From NCBI GenBank assembly GCA_032207245.1, contig CM063509.1, positions 105,593,021 through 105,657,020 of the forward strand: 64,000 nt of DNA. Direction: 5' to 3'. The position numbers were made by a program, and so were the translations under genes. This document shows, piece after piece, positions 24,457 to 35,010 of this stretch (the first letter of the stretch is position 1; each line of letters begins with the position of its first letter). Below the pieces are notes generated by a model that saw nothing but the letters and a program-made list of their open reading frames with translations, made no database searches and was not told the DNA's origin. The DNA comes from Pardosa pseudoannulata (Eukaryota; Arthropoda; Arachnida; Araneae; Lycosidae).

Positions 24457-25240
24457 ACATATATGGGAAATGTTAATGATTACAGTAATTTTTGCTCAAA
24501 TTCATCAGATAAATCAAATGACATAATTTTCTGTATAAACATAATAAATTAATACAGCAATATTATTATATGAAATTTCATGAATCCCATGTCCCTCAGA
24601 TTAATTTGAATTTTACAAATCCTTTACAATATCCGAGAAATAGCGACAAATGGTTGGAAACTATCTCTTTCGATTAAGAAAAGGGAAAATCAAATATTGA
24701 GCATTGGACAAACATATTTCATGCTTCACAGAATTGAAATACCTTTTTTTCTCTTGCCCGAACTCAGGTTAGAAAGGAAATGTTAATGGTTTATAGTATG
24801 GAATATAGTATATAATGGATTATGGTATAGAATATGGGAAATGTTAATGGATGACAGTAATTTTTGTTCAAATGACAACAAAATATATCAAATGACATTT
24901 TTTAGATAAATATAATAAACTAATACAACAATATTATTTTCTATATCAACTGTTACGAATTCTATGTCCTCAGATTCCTTTGAATTTCACAAATCCTTTA
25001 TAGTATCCAAGAAATAGCGGCATATGGTGAAAAAACTGCCGAACTGTTCGCTTGAAAATATATTGATCTATGGGAAAATGGCAAGTTCAATATTATGCAT
25101 TAGATGAACTGATTTTGGGCTTCACGGAATTGAAACACCGTTTTTTCTCTTGTCCGAGCTCGAGTCAGGCATTCTAAAATTGGAGCATTTGTGTTGCCCG
25201 AACTGAGCTCGACCGTCAAAGGCAAGGATATAAAATGTCA
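24457..25240 (+). repeat. Two tandem copies of a TTAA-type element body
   Basis: Copy 1 (about 24457-24775) and copy 2 (about 24835-25240) share 'gacagtaatttttg', 'caaatcctttacaatatcc'-like and 'cttcac.gaattgaaa' blocks. Copy 2 ends with palindromic segments 'cgagctcgag' and 'gaactgagctcgac', then 'cgtcaaaggcaaggatata', which corresponds (inverted) to the TTAACCCT...GTGACG end at 8896 with a mutated TTAA. No coding is recognised. Confidence 0.65.
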
Positions 25241-25279
25241 ATTTAATTTGTAGATAGTAAATTACACTTTAATGAAGTG

Positions 25280-25620
25280 ATGTTGTACTTCTAATTATTG
25301 ATCATGGCCCATTCCCGGCCTATCTTAGCCGGTTCCAGCTTTCCGATTCTACTAGTACGAGACGTGTTTGCGGTGGCCCGGATGTGCCCGACCACTGCCT
25401 ATTTGACTGCTCCCTCACTAGGACTTATTATTTCAAGCGACCCAGACCAGGCCTGTAGGTGCTTGAGCAGATCAGCTAAATTGTAACAAAACCCTCTCAT
25501 GCAAACTATGCAAACTGTTCGGTTGGCTAATGGAAAATACAAAGAATCTGCAAGCCCCGTAACAAGGCTGATTCTGAATATGTAACTTTCACTGTACCGA
25601 GCTATTGTATTTATTTTCAT
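25280..25620. other. GC-richer segment with short open frames, unidentified
   Basis: Frames exist on both strands (25298-25486 plus, 25399-25620 minus). Neither has a recognisable motif. It is followed by a T-rich stretch and, at 25770-25840, by copies of 'gtttaagatgtacccaaaa', one of which folds with 'catcttaaacc'. It could be the 3' end of a retroposon, but no reverse transcriptase motif is visible. Confidence 0.35.
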
Positions 25621-25839
25621 GCAATTATCTTGTAATTATTTTTTTTTATTTTATTATTGTTACTTTTTTGTATTTCCAGTGTTATTTTGTCTGTTTTGTA
25701 TTTGTACTTGTTGGTTGGTAAAATTTTTACTGTATTTATAATGCATTATATATTATGAGCTGTTGTAGATTAAGATGGTTTAAGATGTACCCAAAAAGAA
25801 AGAAAGGTTTAAGATGTACCCAAAACATCTTAAACCTTT

Positions 25840-26713
25840 GTTTTCAGGTAAATGGTCCTCGTTGGTGCAGACGATCATTAATAAGCAATTATTATTAAAG
25901 TTCCTTAAACACCGAAAACCTCTTTTGAAAATTTAAGGAATCGATGCTCTACGATTTCGGTGTTTGACCACTCTGTAGTTTGATTGTAAATATAGAAGAA
26001 AATTGTTATTTTTTTATCTTGAAATTGCTATTAACTTATTATCTACTTAAGTATTTTTACATTTGATTGTTGCGAATACGGTGGGATTATTAATTATCCT
26101 CTTTTAAAATCCATAATATTGTATAAAAGTTAGTGTGCTTTAAAGTGTAAATTGAAACTACTCAGAAAAGTAATATAATGGTATAAACAGATGGAAAATT
26201 TTTGTCAGCAGAATGTTTAAAAATTTTTGCGCCTTTCAAATTATAATTGAAAATTGGTAAATGACTTAATAAAGACTAACACATATAAGTAGTTTTCCTC
26301 ATAAGTAGCCCAGAACAATTACTGATTTTAAATAGTTAACATTTTTTATGTTTTCAATTAGAAAATATGTTTTAAAATAAGACTTGGTTATCTGGATAGA
26401 TTGTATAATATAGAAGAAACACGAAAGTACATGAAATAATGACATATATTTTTATACTGAAATCAGTGCTTTTAATAATTTTAAGATTAAAAAGAATTGT
26501 ACTTTTAATATGTATTTAAAGTTGGGGAAATCTGAAAATCTTTCTGTTTCTTAAGATATGTTTTAACATAGTATCCAGCATAGTATTTGAAATACTTAAT
26601 CTTTATGGCAAATATTATATGGGGGAAACTAAAGATAAGGCTTTTATTTACACAACGTTTTATAGTTTTGAAGGTATTCATTATACTTCAGTCAAATAAA
26701 TATCTTGACTACC
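25840..26713. other. AT-rich DNA with no recognisable feature
   Basis: No gene, repeat match or motif of note was found. Confidence 0.5.
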
Positions 26714-27352
26714 TTAACACTAAGTTTATGGAACCCGTCATTTTGACGCATCTCGAATTTTATAAGGAAAATTACAAAATCCGTTTGCATTTTTATTTTA
26801 TCTTTTGTACTGACTTCTATCCATAGAACGAGGTAAAAATATATTGAAGTCTATTTTCTGTAAAAGTGTTGAAATATTGAAATTTTCTATGTGGTAGACC
26901 TATCTCTACGGATATGCATCAATATGACGCGATTGTAATGTAGATAAAATTTTTGGTAAATTAGGTCTACACGTGCAAACATTACAATAATATTAAATAG
27001 GAATGTACCGACAATACTTCGATCCGTTATCCCATATTGTTATCTCAAATGAAACAAACAATAAGCAACAGTAGAAAGAACTAAACTCAGAATGTCAATT
27101 GAAGTCAGAGTGTGAACAGATTTTTGAAGATTTTATTTGTTTGTTTCCGGTATTGAAAAATAAAATACTAGAATATTTTTTGAATTAGTAATATTATTGT
27201 GAACCTCAATATTATCTCATATTTTCATTTTTTACCGAAAGTTTATAATTACATTACTTTCTGAGTGTTGCTATATGTATTTGTTCATGCGTCAAATTCA
27301 AGCGTGTTCGTAGAGATAGGTATGTAAGAAACGTTCGTAAACCTAGTGTTAA
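26714..27352. mobile_element. piggyBac-type element with CGTCATTTTGACG palindrome
   Basis: TTAA lies at 26714-26717 and 27349-27352. The left end is TTAACACTAAGTTTATGGAA; the right end, inverted, reads TTAACACTAGGTTTACGAAC. The palindrome begins 18 bp inside the left TTAA. The right counterpart, 'atgcgtcaaattcaagcg', is decayed and lies further in. At 639 bp it lacks a transposase. Inner motifs 'agacctatctctacgg' and 'cgtagagataggta' form a second inverted pair. A weak Cys-containing frame near 27090-27190 is not convincing as a CRD. Confidence 0.85.
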
Positions 27353-28524
27353 GTAATTTGCTTAAGGGGACATACTACCAGTCTAGCTGAAAAGTATTTA
27401 TTAAAACAACTTACAGTTAACTCAATATAGAATAAATTCTGCTCTGTTGACAATAAAAATTTTTTCTAGATCATCATAAGTCTAATTTGTTTTAAAATAT
27501 TGATATAAGGTTTGATATTATTAAACATAATTTAGCTTAAATGTATGAAGGAATGCATTAAAAATTTATATACATCAAGTAAAAAAAAAATTGAAAATCT
27601 CTTTAACCATAAAACAACTTTAAAAATGTGTAAGTTAAAAACTAACTTTTTATACCAAATAAAAGTTAATTACATTTTTTATTCTGTGAACTTCGATTAT
27701 ATTAACACAAGCAATGTATTTCATTTTATAACACGAGAAAGGCTAATTCTTTTATTTTTATTTTTAACGTCATAATAGTTTGTAAGTTTTTTAAAAATTT
27801 AAAAATTAAGTTACTTTTTAAATTTTGCTTTACAGTGAAAACAAATATTTTACTTTATATGGTTATAAGCTTTCCTTATAAACATATTCCAGAAATATCT
27901 TGCAGGTAAGTAATTTAATATAATTTTTTTTCCCTTTTGAATATATATTTTTCAAAGAATATATAAAATAAAGAAATATATATTCAAAAATACATCAAAT
28001 ATCAAATATATATATATAAAAAAATCAATATTTCAAAGAATCTATATTTTTCCTTTTGAATATATATATTTTTAAACTTTAATGAAGATTACTTCTTGCA
28101 ATGACAGAACTATGTAATTTTTAAAACTGTAGTGTTGTTAAAGAATTTGCAAAAAGAAAATTCAATCTAAAAGGATGAGAACATTTTATTTTGTGATTAA
28201 TTGAAAAGAGGCAGTTATCATGGAAATTTTAAAAGTGGAAAGGTACTTTGTTTCCTTAAGTTTTTAATAACAATGCTTTCGATTTTAACTTTAAGCTAAT
28301 AGTTTACTATTAAATGCTTTCATTATAATGCAATCATTATAATTCTTTCATTATCATAGATTTCAAATAAGTTTTGATTTATTATAATCAGGAAATGTTC
28401 AGGTGATTCACTCGATATTTTACTACACTTTTAGGCTTTCGGATATGCATTTTTCCTGCTTTAAAAAAGTATTAAAGAAAAAGCAAACTTTACAGGCATA
28501 AAAAATTTTATTCCCTTTGGATGT
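27353..28524. other. AT-rich DNA with a TATATTT hairpin cluster
   Basis: Bases 27930-28070 contain several inverted copies of 'tttgaatatatattt' and 'aaatatatattcaaa' that can fold. The frame at 27545-27775 has no recognisable domain. Otherwise nothing is seen. Confidence 0.45.
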
Positions 28525-29025
28525 AATAATGGTTGGGGAAAGAATTGCACGTTTTGATAATCTTGCCTATGTATTGTCAGTCATTATGATGGTCTTATAT
28601 TTTAATTTCTGGCAAATTTAAAATAATTCTGTTAAGATTAGAAGTTTGTAAAACTTATAAACTATTTAAACTGGCAGCATTTGTGTTGAGTGAGGATTAA
28701 AAGATGAAAGTATCATACTGGTTGAAAGCCAATTCATTATGGTGTGTTGTAAAATAATTACACAGACTTTCTCGTGATATTTCACTTCGTATGGTATAGC
28801 CATTGAACTGTAGTATTTAAAATGTTTTGATCCAAGTATGACAGTTTATAAATTTTATAAGCTATTTAACTGATAATATTTGTGTTAAGTGAGGATTAAA
28901 AAGCAAAAGTATCATAATAGTAGTAGGCTGAGATACTATGAAGTGAACTAACATAATTACACAAACTTTCTCATTTCGTATTGTATGACCTCTAAACTGT
29001 AATATTATTACCATAATTCAGATAG

Positions 29026-29118
29026 ATAGCTGGAAATCAGCTTCAAGCAGTAGGTCGCAGTCTCATTAACTCTAATGTTGTAAAAAACTAAACCATTGCA
29101 CTCCTAACCAACCAACCG
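29026..29118 (+). mobile_element. SINE (main family), 5'-truncated
   Basis: Only the body and tail are present: 'ggaaatcagcttcaagcagt', 'agtctcattaactct' and 'ctcctaaccaacc'. Possible short duplications 'gatagatag' and 'gatagatgg' flank it. Confidence 0.75.
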
Positions 29119-29260
29119 ATAGATGGCTGAGAAAGGAATTGCACCCTTTGGGAATATTATCTGCGTATTGTCAGCAGTTAAGAAGGTCTAGTATTTTAAT
29201 TTCTAGCTAATTTGGAATATTTCAATGTAAGTTTAGCAGTTTATAAAATTTATAAATTAT

Positions 29261-29878
29261 TTAACACTAGATTTACGGATGTTGATCATATACCTATTTT
29301 TACTGAAGTGAGCCAATTTGACTCATACAAGAAAATGGAAGTTTTTTACAAAGAAAATAGTTCCAAATTAATTTAAATGAAATGTTTATTATAAAAAAAT
29401 TCCATGTAAATTATTTTGTACATACACAATCTGTTTTTAAAACACAATTTTCACACACATTTCTATTACATTTAGCACAAGGGATTCTACATCTGTTTCT
29501 TTTGAATGATTGTTGAGCATGTCAATTCTTCCTTGAGTTAGTAGCATGAATTTCTGTCATTGGAATGGAAGTGTTCTCTATATTTACTTTATACTATACT
29601 TTATATACTTTATACTTTATATTTACTTTATACTATATTTATTTTCATATACATTCTATGAGTCAAATTGGCTCACAACCGTGAAAATAGGTATACCACA
29701 TTTGATAATGCGAAATGAAGGGGTTTGCGGGGAAGAGGAATGAAAGTTTACATATATTTTATTACTTAACTAAAAACCAACGTATGTTTTTGAAAAGTGA
29801 TATTAAAGTTTTATATATATATAAAGTGATCAAATTTTTAATGAGTCAAATTGGCTCGGTCTGTAAATCTAGTGTTAA
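29261..29878 (-). mobile_element. piggyBac-type element with GAGYCAA/TTGRCTC palindrome, CRD remnant, copy 1
   Basis: TTAA lies at 29261-29264 and 29875-29878, with inverted ends TTAACACTAGATTTACGG and its complement. Palindrome copies GAGCCAATTTGACTC or GAGTCAAATTGGCTC lie near 29310, 29658 and 29842. The last is 17 bp inside the right TTAA. A CRD relic lies on the minus strand at 29411-29505. It is inserted in a tandem-repeat unit with an intact empty site at 28670. Confidence 0.92.
29411..29505 (-). pseudogene. piggyBac CRD relic, copy 1
   Basis: The minus frame reads RNRCRIPCAKCNRNVCENC, then VLKTDCVCTK and stop. It matches the 59675 copy but has lost the final 'KKC' to a stop and gained one Cys (TDC for TDF). 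In frame upstream sequence has a stop, so no start codon joins it. The remaining zinc ligands are incomplete and this copy is probably non-functional. Confidence 0.8.
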
Positions 29879-30092
29879 TTGGCAGCATTTGTGTTGATTC
29901 GGAATTAAAAAGACAAAAGTACAGTAATGGTAAGATTCTAAACTATAATGATTTGAAATAAAATTACATAAACATTCTTATAAAATTTCTTTCCGTATAA
30001 TAAAACTGTTAAAGTGTAATATTCTTACCATAATTTCGGGAAGTTATGCCGTGGATTTTACGTGTTTAACACTTTGTTTGATCAGCACATCA

Positions 30093-30272
30093 CATGCCAA
30101 AGGATGGACTGATGGTAAAGTGCTGCTTTTCGGTACCGGAGTTTGTAGATTCGAATCTCTTTGCTGGCATGGATGCTCGTAGCCGTTCTATACCGCTTTA
30201 AGCAGTAGGCCCCTGTCTCATTAGTTCTCGTGAGTAAAACAGTAGACCGTAGTTCTCCAAAACTAACCAAAT
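30093..30272 (+). mobile_element. SINE (main family), full-length
   Basis: 'ggatggactgatggtaaagt', 'tcggtaccggagtttgtaga' and 'attcgaatctc' form the head (box B decayed). The body is 'catggatgctcgtagccg' and the tail ends 'aaaactaaccaaatt'. No clear target duplication was identified. Confidence 0.85.
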
Positions 30273-30310
30273 TTGTATGTCACATATGACAGACACCTCT
30301 AATGTTTTAT

Positions 30311-30407
30311 ACGCTTGTATATCCCATGGGATACCCAATGGACAATATTTTATATACATACTTTTATATATTGTATATCACTGGGTATCACATGGGATAT
30401 ACAGGCG
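30311..30407. mobile_element. Small foldback repeat
   Basis: The arms are 'cgcttgtatatcccatggga' at the left and, inverted, 'tcacatgggatatacaggcg' at the right, separated by AT-rich DNA. It is likely a small palindromic MITE. I see no second copy in this window. Confidence 0.6.
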
Positions 30408-30490
30408 TAGATGTGTATATCACATGTAAGGACAGGCTAATGGTTACAGGTTGATTTTTAACGCCTGCGGGGTTTTTTAGAATACTTAAA

Positions 30491-30609
30491 GCCGGTTTCA
30501 CCAAAGTCGTTTAACGCTAACCACGATTAATCTCTGTTTAAACGGAGAATTGCTTTTTACCATTGTTAATCGCGGTTAGCCATTAAACGACTTTGGTGAG
30601 ACCGGCCCT
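30491..30609. mobile_element. Palindromic foldback MITE, copy 3 (best preserved)
   Basis: The ends are 'gccggtttcaccaaagtcgt' and 'acgactttggtgagaccggc', an inverted pair. The inner pair is 'gctaaccacgattaa' and 'ttaatcgcggttagc'. The loop is about 35 bp. Copies 1 and 2 are at 23240 and 23403. Confidence 0.9.
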
Positions 30610-31129
30610 TACATTGCAGTTCCACAGAACAGCAATGTTTTACTTTTGCAAGGAGCAGTTCAAAGGCTATGTTTGATCGTTGTGCGATGAGGGAGTACTG
30701 CATTCAGTGTAAAGGAGAATTTTCTGCCATATATGGCAGGGATATATTTATTTATTTACTTATTCATTTTGAGAGTGGCAAAATTGTTTAAAACATACAA
30801 ATCTGGATTGAAATAAAAGAATTGAGATAGCTATCAGCAAATATCACCTCCAGATACCTTGGGAAAATTGCTTAGTATTCAGTTCTCAATGGATGACGTA
30901 ACAAAATCTGAAGTTCTTTGCCAATAAGGCATTGTCCGTGCTAAACACTCAAGAAATATCCTCTATCAAATTTATTCATTATGCGTGTACAAAAGATTTC
31001 TTTTCCTTTCCACAAATGCTAATAATTGTTTTGTGTCCTCGTATATGTACCTACCTTTTTGTTAAATTATTGATGTCCCGATAGCTGATTGGTGGAGAGA
31101 GTTTCGGAATAGAAACGCTGAACTGTTTG

Positions 31130-31735
31130 TTCTGGAAAACGCGGATTAAACGCATTCTCCTTTCGTGTTAAAATACTCCCCATTCTGCACGCGTCTCTGC
31201 GTTCATAAAGAATCCGCTTAATGGATTAAATTGAATTCCTCTTTGTCGAAACGAATCGGAGAGAGCTTCACACACAATATGCCTATCAGTGATTGGATGC
31301 CTTGCCTCCTGCCAGGAGTGCCCTTCCCTCCCTTATCGCATTCGGAACGCGACAAATTCCCGGGGCGAACACCCCAGCACACGTGACTCGAGTGTCCATG
31401 GAGGACCTGGAACACGTGCGAGGAACAAAGGATTCCGGGCGGCGCAGCGACCGCATCAGCAAATAGTCCGCGCTCACTGTTACACGGATCGGCCCGATTG
31501 TTTGCCGATAAGTCCGCGCGCCGAAAAAGGCTGACTCAGGCGATTCGGTCGCCAAACAGAGCCAAGGGACTTAACACGGACACAGGTTTTGTTCGCCAGC
31601 AATGCTTTCTGACGTGTAAGCAGGAATTTGGAGGTGCTTTGCTCTCTCTTTTTGCTCTTGCCCCTTTTTTGTTCGCCCGATGACGACTGCAGTTTTTATG
31701 TCTGTCACGGTAAATTAACACACCGTCCGACATTT
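31130..31735. promoter_or_regulatory. CpG-rich island, candidate promoter or 5' exon of a host gene
   Basis: This ~600-bp stretch is by far the most GC- and CpG-rich in the window ('ccgggcggcgcagcgaccgc', 'agtccgcgcgccg'). It holds two CACGTG E-boxes (31380-31385 and 31413-31418) and a TGACTCA AP-1-type site (31532-31538). Overlapping open frames exist on both strands, as GC-rich DNA would produce, and none shows a known domain. No terminal repeats were found, so it is more likely host sequence than a transposon. Direction of transcription cannot be decided. Confidence 0.45.
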
Positions 31736-31933
31736 TTCTTTTAATCTCAAAAATCGAACAAAAGCTTGAAGTAAATTAACTCTATTTATCCTTACACATG
31801 CAAAATGTTGAGGAACGCCAGTGATTTATTATTACATATAGTAAAACTAACACACGAAAGAAATATTTTAAAAATTTCAATTTGACTTTAAAAAAAACTT
31901 TGAGCTAAGTTTCATATAGAAGTTTCAGGATCT

Positions 31934-32704
31934 TTAACGCATTATGTGATGGTACATTTCGCAGTGGCATTGTACCGGGAGCGGGCGTTTTGCGCATAAA
32001 TTTAGTTATTCAATTAAATCTCAATAGATCGAAAATTATTTCATTTTCAACCAACTCTTCGTATTTTATATTGAAATATATAAACAAATGCATAAATAGA
32101 AATATATAAATGACAACCATAAGATTTTTGTAAGCAAAAAAATATTTTTATGGTGGATAAATTTATAATAGTATCATCACTAGGAAAAGTCAGATAGAAA
32201 TAGTAGTATATAGTTTTAATTTTTTAAAAATTATATTATATATAAACATTTTTAGATTATAAAAAAATGAAAAGAACAATCATAAAACTAATAATGTTTT
32301 ACAGTGTAGTAACGTTCAAAGCATTTTCCTCTATGAAGAGGTACACGGCAAAACACGTACTAGTACGTGACCTGCGCTCAAGTACCAATCGTTAGAAAAC
32401 TAATAAGATTTTTTAAACAAAAATATATATTTTAGTGGATAAATTTATTATAGTACCGTAAATATGAAAAATCAGATAGAAATAGTAGCATATAATTTTA
32501 ATCCTTTCGAATTATATAAACATTTTTACATTATAAAGAAAATGAAAGACAAGAACATTCGGCTTCGTTTTCCTGTATATACCGTTATTTTTGTACCCAC
32601 AAATAAACCATGTTGTTACACTAACCAGTACTAGTACGTGATCCGCGCTCAAGTATCAATCGTCAGAAAACTTACTAGTACGTGTCCCGCATACAATGTG
32701 TTAA
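31934..32704 (+). mobile_element. piggyBac-type MITE, ACGTACTAGTACGT family, with internal duplication
   Basis: TTAA lies at 31934-31937 and 32701-32704. The left end has a GGTACA...TGTACC palindrome. The right end has 'actagtacgt' palindromes, one starting 17 bp inside the TTAA. Internal sequence from about 32110 to 32400 is repeated at 32395-32650, including an extra ACGTACTAGTACGT at about 32356, so this copy is longer (771 bp) than the ~486-bp copies at 45844 and 55423. No coding region. Confidence 0.9.
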
Positions 32705-32725
32705 AAGAACATATTCTACTCTCTC

Positions 32726-33010
32726 ATCTTCGATACAGAAGTCCCGGGTTCGAATCCCACTACTGCAATGGTTGTTCGTAATCATCTTTAAGCAAGAAAT
32801 CCCGGTCTGATTAGCCCTTGGGATGCGCCCTTGGACCATATTGCTCCAAATCAAATCAGATGGCCATATAGACAGAGCGCTGCTTTTCGGTATTGGTGAT
32901 AGTGAATTCGACTCCCACTACTGCCATAGATGTTTGGCATCGGCTTTAAGAAACAGATCCCGATCTCATTAGCCCTCGTGTAGCAATAGAGAAAGTCCAT
33001 GTTTGTAAAC
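32726..33010 (+). mobile_element. Two head-to-tail SINE copies adjoining the TTAA element
   Basis: The first (32726-32850) starts within the head at 'gggttcgaatcccactact'. The second (32854-33010) has a complete head ('gatggccatatagacagagc', 'attcgactcccactactgc'). The whole arrangement, including the join 'gtgttaaaagaacatat' to the TTAA element, recurs inverted at 55105-55426. Confidence 0.85.
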
Positions 33011-33482
33011 AAAGACGAGTGCTGACTACAACTCAACTTTCCGTTGGCAAAACATTGCTTGATTTCATTGTATCTTATGAACTTCGATATGGATCCGTAT
33101 ACAATAAAACTAAATTTTATTTAAGGAAAGATCAAGGAGCATCAGAAACTGACCAAGTAATTAAAAATAAATTTTTAGCACTTAGAAAATTATATATTTT
33201 TTAAAAAAATTAAACACTTTACACAGTACTATTAAGTATCATAATCAAAGTATAACTACTTTGATTATGTTAACAGGCACAATAAACTATTACATAAATA
33301 AGAATATAATAAAAATGCGTAAAACCTGATCATTTTAAAGACAAAAAATAATTACATTTATAGGTACAGTACTTCTCACAAAAGCATAGAAAATACATCA
33401 GAAATATGAAAAAAAACTTAGTAATAATAAAAAAATTCTTAGAGCATAATAATTTTATATAATCTATTACATTACAGTAAGG
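33011..33482. other. Unclassified DNA with a perfect hairpin at 33239-33268
   Basis: CATAATCAAAGT and ACTTTGATTATG form 12-bp arms around a 6-bp loop. A 61-codon plus frame (33019-33204) has no recognisable domain. Confidence 0.5.
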
Positions 33483-33773
33483 TTAACGTTTTATTACCAT
33501 TCTGAAAGTGCCGCAAATTCTCGAAGAAGAACTTGGAGTCCAGTCTTGCCTTTTCAAAGCTTTTATCCAAAGCATTCGCAATGTAGGATCTTTAGGAAAG
33601 CAATAAAATCCAATATATTCGCCTTTTTTGAAACGCTTAGTACAGCCATATTCACAACAGCTTGTTACCATTTTCAGATAATTGACAAAATTAAAACCCC
33701 AATAACAAGCACAATCCGTAGGAAATTCAAATGTTTTGCCAACGAGGAAGTTGAGCTGCAATTTTTGCTGCAC
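33483..33773 (-). CDS. THAP-type zinc finger exon, zinc-ligand His codon missing
   Basis: From the likely start at 33671 the frame reads MVTSCCEYGCTKRFKKGEY, then GFYCFPKDPTLRMLW, then RQDWTPS, then SRICGTF. This is the THAP signature: C-x3-C near the N-terminus, an invariant W, a P after 'RxxW', and a C-x2-H-F zinc pair. Here the last element is ICGTF, as if the His codon had been lost in frame, so the C2CH site lacks a ligand. The frame stops 6 codons later, just past a possible splice donor (gtaata). A TGACGTCA site followed by TGCGCA lies at 33775-33788, about 105 bp upstream of the start. THAP domains bind DNA in host regulators and in P-element transposases. Whether this is a gene's first exon or a relic is open. 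Confidence 0.65.
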   Translation of the reverse strand: MQQKLQLNFLVGKTFEFPTDCACYWGFNFVNYLKMVTSCCEYGCTKRFKKGEYIGFYCFPKDPTLRMLWIKALKRQDWTPSSSSRICGTFRMVIKR

Positions 33774-33790
33774 CTGACGTCATGCGCACA
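33774..33790 (-). promoter_or_regulatory. CRE plus TGCGCA, candidate promoter of the THAP frame
   Basis: TGACGTCATGCGCA combines a palindromic CRE with an NRF1-like half-site. It sits about 105 bp upstream of the THAP ATG, where a core promoter would be expected in a compact gene. Confidence 0.35.
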
Positions 33791-33829
33791 TTCTCTATAC
33801 TGTACACTGTAACGTTCGAAACCAAACAA

Positions 33830-34585
33830 AACGTACTGCCTCAGAAATGGTTACGAAAATGTGTTATTTTGAAGAAATTAAAGAATTTTTTCTTCTCAGT
33901 TTAGAAATACGTTTAATTTTTGTCAGTTTCTCGGGTTTTTTTTCTTTTTACGACATCAGTAAAACAAAATTCTAATATTTCTTTCTAAAGTTCTGTTTAT
34001 TATAGTTTTGTTACACGCAAATAGTGAATATTTTTTATATGAAATGGAATTTAAAGATACTAAACTCTAAAATTTCACTATTAGTTAAAATAAATAGTTC
34101 TAAACCAAAGATTAAGAATATATCACTGATAATTATGTAAAACTGATGCTTTATTCCGACTTAAAAATGATTTTATTATTTAAAGGATTTTATTGATGTT
34201 CAGAAAAAAACTCAACTTTTTTTTCAAAATAAGGGTAATAAAAATTCAGTTTGATTTCACTATTATTTTAATATATGCAATGTACATAAATATTTGGGAG
34301 GTTAGAGAAAAATTTTTCGACATTTTGAGATTTAACGCATTTAACAACGATTTAGGGTTCATAAATTTTAAAACTGTTAATTTTTAATAGAAAAGTAATT
34401 CTTATTGCCGAAGATTGTAATGGTAAAAGTTAATTCATTCATCGGATAATGTTAACATTGACAGCCAGTAGGAACAAGTGACGTTCGAAAATTAGCACTA
34501 TACATTTTTGTAATTTTTAGAATATTAGAAGTATAGTTTTACTCTTTCTGCTTAAATAAACTTAATTTTGATTCATTCAGCACCT
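33830..34585. other. AT-rich DNA with no recognisable feature
   Basis: The 64-codon frame at 34193-34387 has no recognisable domain. No repeats were matched. Confidence 0.45.
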
Positions 34586-35010
34586 TTAATTAGGTTGCGG
34601 CTATAACCGTATGGCGACAGCGGATTCTAGACTTTAAATAATGGGACGATGGCGGCTATAACAGCAAAAATTTAAAAACGTAAATGACAGGTTTAGTGTC
34701 TCAAATAAGAAATATTTTGTGTGCAAAGAATTTTTGGGAGTTTTACACGAAAGTTCATAATCAAACAAAAATAAATAACAGAAAATATTATTATACTTTT
34801 ATAATTATGGGGAAAACGAAATTCAACCTAAAAAATTGTTTCTAAAATATGACACTAGGCTTCTACTTCTACGCTGGTAAATTCACATTTGTGCCGCTAT
34901 AGCCGCAGTGTGCTAAAATGATTGTTTCGTTTTGAACGGCTATTGCCGTCATTCCACATAGTGAACTTCGCTTTGACGTCTATAAACGCAAGTGTCCGTC
35001 AACGTGTTAA
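34586..35010. mobile_element. Probable piggyBac-type MITE with CGGCTAT-type palindromes
   Basis: TTAA lies at 34586-34589 and 35007-35010. The right end, inverted, reads TTAACACGTTGACGGACACT; the left reads TTAATTAGGTTGCGGCTATA, a loose match. Palindromic motifs 'cggctataaccg', 'gccgctatagccgc' and 'cggctattgccg' are distributed near both ends. No coding region is recognised. End similarity is weaker than in the other families. Confidence 0.6.

Larger units (their letters stand above)
28525..30060 (+). repeat. Three tandem copies of a ~320 bp unit, the third split by a TTAA element
   Basis: 'ggcagcatttgtgttgag' near 28674, 'gataatatttgtgttaag' near 28870 and 'ggcagcatttgtgttgat' near 29881 mark the units. 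The third carries the element at 29261-29878 exactly where copy 1 reads 'tatttaaactggcagc', giving an empty-site comparison for TTAA insertion. A truncated SINE lies inside at 29026-29118. Confidence 0.75.

Noticed and set aside
27090..27190. Cys-containing frame inside the 26714 element as a CRD
   Set aside because: Only three scattered Cys and no CxxC pairs; the spacing does not fit the CRD pattern.
31218..31733. Five overlapping frames in the CpG-rich island
   Set aside because: GC-rich DNA lacks stop codons by composition; none has a recognisable domain and they overlap on both strands.
33483..33560. Explaining the THAP defect as a one-base frameshift giving CGHF
   Set aside because: THAP requires C-x2-H; restoring one base gives C-x1-H, whereas loss of a whole His codon restores the normal spacing, so an in-frame deletion is the simpler reading.
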